Translations under genes and position numbers: made by a program | Notes under the pieces: generated by a model | What the model saw: only the letters and a program-made list of their open reading frames with translations | Database searches by the model: none | What the model was told of the DNA's origin: nothing | Assembly (NCBI RefSeq): GCF_000444875.1 | Contig: NC_021985.1 | Coordinates: 2,365,535 to 2,429,534 of the forward strand | Reading direction: 5' to 3' | Origin: Streptomyces collinus Tu 365 | GTDB taxonomy: Bacteria; Actinomycetota; Actinomycetes; Streptomycetales; Streptomycetaceae | Length of the DNA: 64,000 nt | Shown here: positions 62,863 through 64,000 of the stretch, piece by piece | Layout of the letters: every line of letters begins with the position of its first letter | Position numbering within the stretch: position 1 is the stretch's first letter

Positions 62863-64000
62863 TCAGGAGGTGGCGGACGGGCTCGGCGAGGGGCCGGCCG
62901 GTGCGTCGGCCGCGGCGACCTCGAGTTCGACGGTGAGGGTGGCGCCGCCGGTGGTGGTGATGCGGAGCAGGAAGGTGCCGGTGGTGTCGTCCGCGTACAG
63001 CTTGGGCAGCGTGAGCAGGCCCTTGTCGTCGGTCTTGAGGCCGGTGAGGGTGCGCACCGGCTTGCCGTCGGCGTCCTTGAAGGAGGGGCCCTTGTCGTTC
63101 TCGGTGGGGTCGTCCTCCGACTTGACGAGGACGGCGGTGGCGGCGACCTGGTCGGCGACGGCGCCCTTGTAGGTGGCCTTCACCTGGACCTGGTCGGCGA
63201 ACTCGCCGCCGGGGGTGCAGGTCAGCGGGGTGTCGCTGGTGCGGGCGAGGGTGTCGGCGGTGCGGGCGGTGACGGTGGCGGTGTAGTCGACGCCCTTGGC
63301 CCGGTGGCCGACGACGGCGGTGGTGACGGTGAAGTCGCCCGTCTTCTCGCCGGCCTGGAGGGCGGGTGCGTGTGCCACGCCCTTGGCGTCGGTGGCGACG
63401 GTGGCGACCTTCTCGCCGCCGGCGAAGGTGGTGTCGGTGTCGCCGGTGATGGTGAAGCGGATGCGGACCTTGCCGACGGCCGTCCCGGTCCTGGTCTCGG
63501 CGCGGGTGCTGATCCGCCGGGCGAAGTCGTCCCCGGCCCGTGCGGTGAGCTTGCCGGTGCCGGCGTCGCTCAGGTGGTCGACGGTGTCGGAGGGCGTGGG
63601 CGGCTTCGGCGGGACGGGCGGGGTGGGCGGCGTGGGGTCGGGGCTCGCCGGGCCGCCGGGCTTGTCGGGCTTGTGCGGCTTGTCGGGCTTGTGGTGCGGC
63701 TTGGTCCGCGGCGGCTCGGTGGGCGTCGGGGTGCCGGTGGGCCGCCCGGTGTGGTCGTCGCTGCGGTGCGAGGGCACGCCGCCGGTGCCGTCGGGGACGG
63801 AGTGGCTGCCCTTGCGGTAGTAGTCCATCCAGTTCAGGACCAGGTTCAGGTAGTCCTGGGAGTTGTTGTAGCTGAGGATGGCGCTGTGCAGGCCGCCCTC
63901 GGTGGACATGTCCCAGTCGTTGCGGCACAGGTAGTGGCCCGCGGCGAGCACGGCGTCGTAGACGTTGTTGGGGTCCGCCTTGCCGTCGCCGTTGCCGTCG
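62863..64000 (-). CDS. Lytic transglycosylase with C-terminal Ig-like domains (5' end missing)
   Basis: The visible part is the last 379 residues of a secreted cell-wall enzyme. It enters from the right edge with DGNGDGKADPNNVYDAVLAA, then GHYLCRNDWDM and SAILSYNNSQDYLNLVLNWM, the end of a lysozyme-like transglycosylase domain. A Pro/Lys-rich linker with PDKPHKPDKPG repeats follows, then about 200 residues with two Ig-like beta domains (KVRIRFTITGDTDTTFAGGE, then ADQVQVKATYKGAVADQVAA). The C-terminus is SPSPSATS. The start lies outside the window. Confidence 0.85.
   Translation of the reverse strand, partial: DGNGDGKADPNNVYDAVLAAGHYLCRNDWDMSTEGGLHSAILSYNNSQDYLNLVLNWMDYYRKGSHSVPDGTGGVPSHRSDDHTGRPTGTPTPTEPPRTKPHHKPDKPHKPDKPGGPASPDPTPPTPPVPPKPPTPSDTVDHLSDAGTGKLTARAGDDFARRISTRAETRTGTAVGKVRIRFTITGDTDTTFAGGEKVATVATDAKGVAHAPALQAGEKTGDFTVTTAVVGHRAKGVDYTATVTARTADTLARTSDTPLTCTPGGEFADQVQVKATYKGAVADQVAATAVLVKSEDDPTENDKGPSFKDADGKPVRTLTGLKTDDKGLLTLPKLYADDTTGTFLLRITTTGGATLTVELEVAAADAPAGPSPSPSATS

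Overview
The window is a piece of the core chromosome of a Streptomyces species or a very close relative. The evidence is very high G+C with strongly biased codons, many GTG starts, the sporulation regulator gene whiA at the end of a uvrC-rapZ-yvcK-whiA operon, a mycothiol-dependent maleylpyruvate-isomerase-type protein, a whiJ-like XRE/DUF397 locus, and the uvrA, uvrB, coaE and rpsA genes in an order I recognise from Streptomyces chromosomes. I see no tRNA, rRNA, prophage, insertion sequence or CRISPR array.

Layout: 1-2482, secreted zinc carboxypeptidase running off the left edge; 2633-7804, leftward operon uvrC-rapZ-yvcK-whiA; 8180-12067, a regulator, a Rieske lipoprotein and a LacI-PfkB sugar module; 12309-15347, uvrA; 15573-21905, mycothiol-type enzyme, metallo-beta-lactamase-fold hydrolase, polar amino-acid ABC transporter, aroQ and an MFS carrier; 21922-26888, cation antiporter, TerC with a manganese-riboswitch-like leader, and two TerD-family genes; 27055-29199, uvrB; 29249-36457, MHYT sensor, secreted glycerophosphodiesterase, ogt, VOC protein, psuG plus a PfkB kinase, methyltransferase and CorA; 36550-40545, small conserved genes and an orphan gltD; 40684-43521, a whiJ-like regulatory locus; 43861-49896, small gene, DUF899, FUSC, nucleotidyltransferase, hypothetical and a RidA-GNAT fusion; 49924-57605, UDG, S4, DoxX, small membrane protein, TPR, coaE, PAC2, secreted beta-helix protein and rpsA; 57988-64000, methyltransferase, frameshifted hrpB, DUF3068 with a 44-residue companion, and a lytic transglycosylase cut by the right edge.

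The strongest theme is a DNA-damage regulon that can be read directly from promoters. The uvrC operon, uvrA, uvrB, ogt and a terD gene all carry the RecA-independent actinobacterial damage promoter (TTGTCAGTG-like element, 8 bases, TAnnnT), known from mycobacteria to depend on PafBC. In uvrC, uvrB and ogt the start codon lies 6-7 bases after the -10 element, so these mRNAs should be leaderless. The uvrC promoter would also carry rapZ, yvcK and the sporulation regulator whiA.

Other points worth attention are the riboswitch with a mutually exclusive RBS-sequestering hairpin before terC, a methyltransferase whose conserved N-terminus has no canonical start codon (ATC proposed), a one-base frameshift in hrpB inside a G-run, an internally deleted SAM methyltransferase in the whiJ-like locus, a 30-base perfect palindrome upstream of the lacI-type gene, and several short tandem repeats in gaps between genes.
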